Source: an uncultured Cellvibrio sp. | GTDB taxonomy: Bacteria > Pseudomonadota > Gammaproteobacteria > Pseudomonadales > Cellvibrionaceae | DNA length: 6,937 nt | Assembly: GCA_946886255.1 (NCBI GenBank) | Contig: CAMPIG010000259.1 | Coordinates: forward strand, 1-6,937 | Direction: 5' to 3' | Shown: positions 6,401-6,937 of the stretch, piece by piece | How the letters are laid out: each line of letters begins with the position of its first letter | How positions within the stretch are numbered: position 1 is the stretch's first letter | Made by a program: the position numbers and the translations under genes | Notes under the pieces: model-generated | What the model saw: only the letters and a program-made list of their open reading frames with translations | Databases searched by the model: none | What the model was told of the DNA's origin: nothing

Positions 6401-6788
6401 GATCAACGCGGTGGGCACCTTCTTCTCGCCCTTCCCGCAGTTGCAGTTCCTCAACGATCCGGATCGTGTGATTCATTCGCCCGCTATTACGTTTGAAGGC
6501 GGTAAAGATCTCGCACGCACCATCGTTGAAGACCCGATGGTCGCCGGTCTCGCGCAAAGCTGTCTGGCAACGCAATTCGTAAGCTACAGCTCAGGTATCC
6601 ATTCGATCTTCCTGATTGATTCAACAAGGGATGTCGGTTATCCACGCATCAGCAAAGCAGAAGAAAACGCTTACCGTTGCGATATCAATAACCTGACCAA
6701 CGTACTGACCACCAACGGTCCACGCGCCATGCTCGAAGAAATTCCGGCGCTGGATTCTGTGATGTACCGGCAAGAGTGGGCGCGCTAA
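3408..6788 (+). CDS. cbp2D: secreted CBM2-YceI-Fn3-cytochrome c-DUF1592 family redox protein (Cbp2D-like)
   Basis: A 1126-residue exported multidomain protein. In order: signal peptide (1-27, cleavage near TVA); CBM2 (31-129, Cys31/Cys129, with an extra pair Cys64/Cys89); Ser linker (131-154); YceI (158-328); Fn3-like domain (344-433); NSSSxG linker (436-476); and class I cytochrome c (478-565) with heme motif CIGCH at 493-497 and Met540 in MPQGNPG as likely axial ligand. The C-terminal half matches the DUF1587 (about 590-655), DUF1595 (about 673-705), DUF1592 (about 714-865), DUF1588 (about 884-990) and DUF1585 (about 1028-1115) series. It carries a second heme motif, CSNCH, at 965-969. In C. 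japonicus the Cbp2D cytochrome domain (CjX183) is reported to reduce lytic polysaccharide monooxygenases. I infer that this protein sits on cellulose and relays electrons between a YceI-bound quinone, its hemes and a partner. It is cotranscribed with the Cbp2E-like gene and probably the DUF1552-like gene. One of the three CBM2 binding tryptophans is replaced by Tyr95. Confidence 0.88.
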   Translation: MKKLLKLSMLSPLGLALGLVVSGNTVAQSVCTPTYTTVNNWGSGAQIALSVTNNGPAVNGWEVCWTFNGGETIANLWNGNVTTTGSNVCVTDAGYNANLPANGSVEFGFNINNPSTQAPTNFTLNGASCGGSNNSSSSVASSSVASSSSNSSAPGTAARWLLDTTKSSFHFVTVKNISNAEAHTFTQMQGTVANTGSATLTIPLASVSTGFDIRNTRMQNLLFESSYLPSLHFTTQLNLSTLDSMAVGDIAVQSLTGNLILHAVSKAITFDATIVKHSSTSISVSPRKPIVVNSVDFEMNAGVEALRVIANLSAIGEKTPVYFKMFLTRDNPTNIAAITLPSAPATPVGLTGNISQGSGDTSLVWSDVSSSETGFLIRRKGADGRWTTQSNLPANASMFEENLLSSFGSYDYKVISYRDSIPSTASAPVTLVYTDTSGSSSSTGNSSSADNSSSSTGNSSSAGNSSSAGNSSSSGGLEGDASRGEGLWTSQSCIGCHGVDGEKNADGSPAYAPLNPNRSVYRHSQDNQDRTLGEFIEMWMPQGNPGACTGQCAADLEAYILTWRRPADGIPDNPVSNFTCPNTGSAYGQRTLRLLTKKEYQRSVRDLVGYTQDVISRLPDDFIAGAFENNNTLIVDKNRYTSYISTAERIAEDVATRWNNVLSCSPSASCATTLVDTLGPRVFRRPLSTDERTAYLAVAQGTADGRTAAEGMEIALAAMLSSPQFLYRSEVGDASGGVYKLNGYEMATYISYTFTGTTPSASLMAAAGNGELNTAAGVRQHTAALLNSTDTNALLGDFVNRWLGTNQLEIKEKVGVTDFATVANDMKKELGKNFAYAMLDSSSTFASVYNPSYTHVNQRLANLYGMSYSGSGADADGFVRASTGERGGILMSGAFLSRYATDKDANLVTRAVALRRRMMCQDIPEPPSGVSLDREALAARDKEFIEDPHTTQRMIFDRITSGTSCSNCHGEIINPLGGSMENYDALGRVRATDLKGNEINAVGTFFSPFPQLQFLNDPDRVIHSPAITFEGGKDLARTIVEDPMVAGLAQSCLATQFVSYSSGIHSIFLIDSTRDVGYPRISKAEENAYRCDINNLTNVLTTNGPRAMLEEIPALDSVMYRQEWAR
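3798..3869 (+). repeat. Ser-rich linker, first linker of the Cbp2D-like protein
   Basis: Residues 131-154 are Ser/Val/Ala/Asn-rich and join the CBM2 to the YceI domain. The SSVASSS units resemble the second linker of the upstream paralog. Confidence 0.8.
4713..4835 (+). repeat. NSSSxG linker with 18-21 bp tandem DNA repeat
   Basis: Residues 436-476 form a linker before the cytochrome c domain. At DNA level, four near-identical units start at 4740, 4758, 4779 and 4797, three of 18 nt and one of 21 nt, with consensus AAYTCATCCAGTGCYGRC. They encode NSSSAD, NSSSSTG, NSSSAG and NSSSAG, followed by a partial copy. This is the least diverged repeat in the window and could vary in copy number between strains. 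Confidence 0.85.
4839..5102 (+). other. c-type cytochrome domain (X183-like) within the Cbp2D-like gene
   Basis: Residues 478-565 form a compact class I cytochrome c. The heme-attachment codons for CIGCH are at 4884-4898. A Met-Pro (540-541) in MPQGNPGACTGQC gives the expected distal ligand. Cys548 and Cys552 could form a disulfide. Its place in the protein fits the CjX183 domain reported from C. japonicus Cbp2D. Confidence 0.75.
6057..6377 (+). other. DUF1588-like domain with second heme-attachment motif
   Basis: Residues 884-990 read GERGGILMSGAFLS, then CSNCH (codons 6300-6314), then INPLGGSMENYDALG. This is the usual DUF1588 pattern, whose CxxCH is followed by a conserved PLG and a YDALG-like segment. 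The motif allows covalent heme attachment, but heme binding in this family is inferred. Confidence 0.7.
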
Positions 6789-6797
6789 TGCGCGCCC
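6778..6797 (+). promoter_or_regulatory. GC-rich hairpin with the cbp2D stop codon in its loop
   Basis: GGGCGCGC (6778-6785) and GCGCGCCC (6790-6797) form a perfect 8-bp all-GC stem around the loop TAAT. The loop contains the TAA stop codon (6786-6788). No T-run follows (next bases CTTCAACC), so it is not a canonical intrinsic terminator. It probably marks the 3' boundary of a stabilised upstream message or attenuates expression of the gene at 6839. Confidence 0.55.
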
Positions 6798-6838
6798 CTT
6801 CAACCACATCACCTTGTTAACGAATTGGAGTAAATACC

Positions 6839-6937
6839 ATGCGATATAAAGATTGCTTCGACAAAGAACGCAGAGATTTCCTCAGGGTTGTCTCGCATGC
6901 CGGTATATCGGCAGGATTGATCAGGGCGTCCAGCGTA
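6839..6937 (+). CDS. N-terminus of a Tat-exported protein, probably DUF1552 family (partial)
   Basis: Only the first 33 codons are present and the frame is open to the window edge. The start ATG has a good Shine-Dalgarno, GGAG (6827-6830), 8 nt upstream. The N-terminus contains ERRDFLR (residues 10-16), matching the twin-arginine signal core RRxFL, followed by a moderately hydrophobic stretch. DUF1552 proteins commonly lie directly beside DUF1592/DUF1588-type genes and usually begin with such a signal, so DUF1552 is the best guess, made from position and signal alone. If correct, this partner is exported folded by Tat while the Cbp2D-like protein uses Sec. It lies 50 nt after the Cbp2D-like gene, on the same strand, and is probably in the same operon. 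Confidence 0.65.
   Translation, partial: MRYKDCFDKERRDFLRVVSHAGISAGLIRASSV

Overview
This window looks like chromosomal DNA from an aerobic, cellulose-degrading gammaproteobacterium of the Cellvibrio / Saccharophagus / Teredinibacter kind, most probably a Cellvibrio. The evidence is two secreted proteins, each with a family 2 carbohydrate-binding module (CBM2), long polyserine linkers and a YceI-type lipid/quinone-binding domain. One of them also carries c-type cytochrome motifs. This pair matches the architecture of Cbp2D and Cbp2E, described in Cellvibrio japonicus as redox-active proteins needed for cellulose use. The match is made from memory of domain architecture, not from a database search.

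Layout. Positions 1-475 are AT-rich and hold no convincing gene, but contain a LacI-family-like operator (103-116) and a perfect 10-bp dyad (242-272). A seven-helix membrane protein with an internal duplication follows (476-1300) and ends near a plausible terminator (1321-1350). A short leader with an unusually stable-looking hairpin (1412-1429) precedes the likely cbp2E gene (1451-3385: signal peptide, CBM2, Ser linker, unidentified jelly-roll-like domain, Ser linker, YceI). After 22 nt comes the likely cbp2D gene (3408-6788: signal peptide, CBM2, Ser linker, YceI, Fn3-like domain, NSSSxG linker, c-type cytochrome, then a DUF1587/1595/1592/1588/1585-type region with a second heme motif). Its stop codon lies in the loop of a perfect 8-bp GC-rich hairpin. 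Fifty nucleotides further on, a Tat-signal-bearing ORF, probably a DUF1552 protein, begins at 6839 and runs off the window.

How the parts may work together. The three genes from 1451 onward look like one operon. The two CBM2 proteins would be exported by Sec, probably released through type II secretion, and would bind cellulose. There, YceI domains (quinone or isoprenoid ligand) and c-type hemes could relay electrons. For C. japonicus Cbp2D, the isolated cytochrome domain (CjX183) has been reported to reduce lytic polysaccharide monooxygenases. The DUF1592-type region and its DUF1552 partner are a recurrent gene pair of unknown biochemistry. The least explained parts are therefore the second heme module, the partner gene and the central domain of the Cbp2E-like protein. 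The membrane protein at 476-1300 appears to be a separate transcription unit with no visible link to this system.
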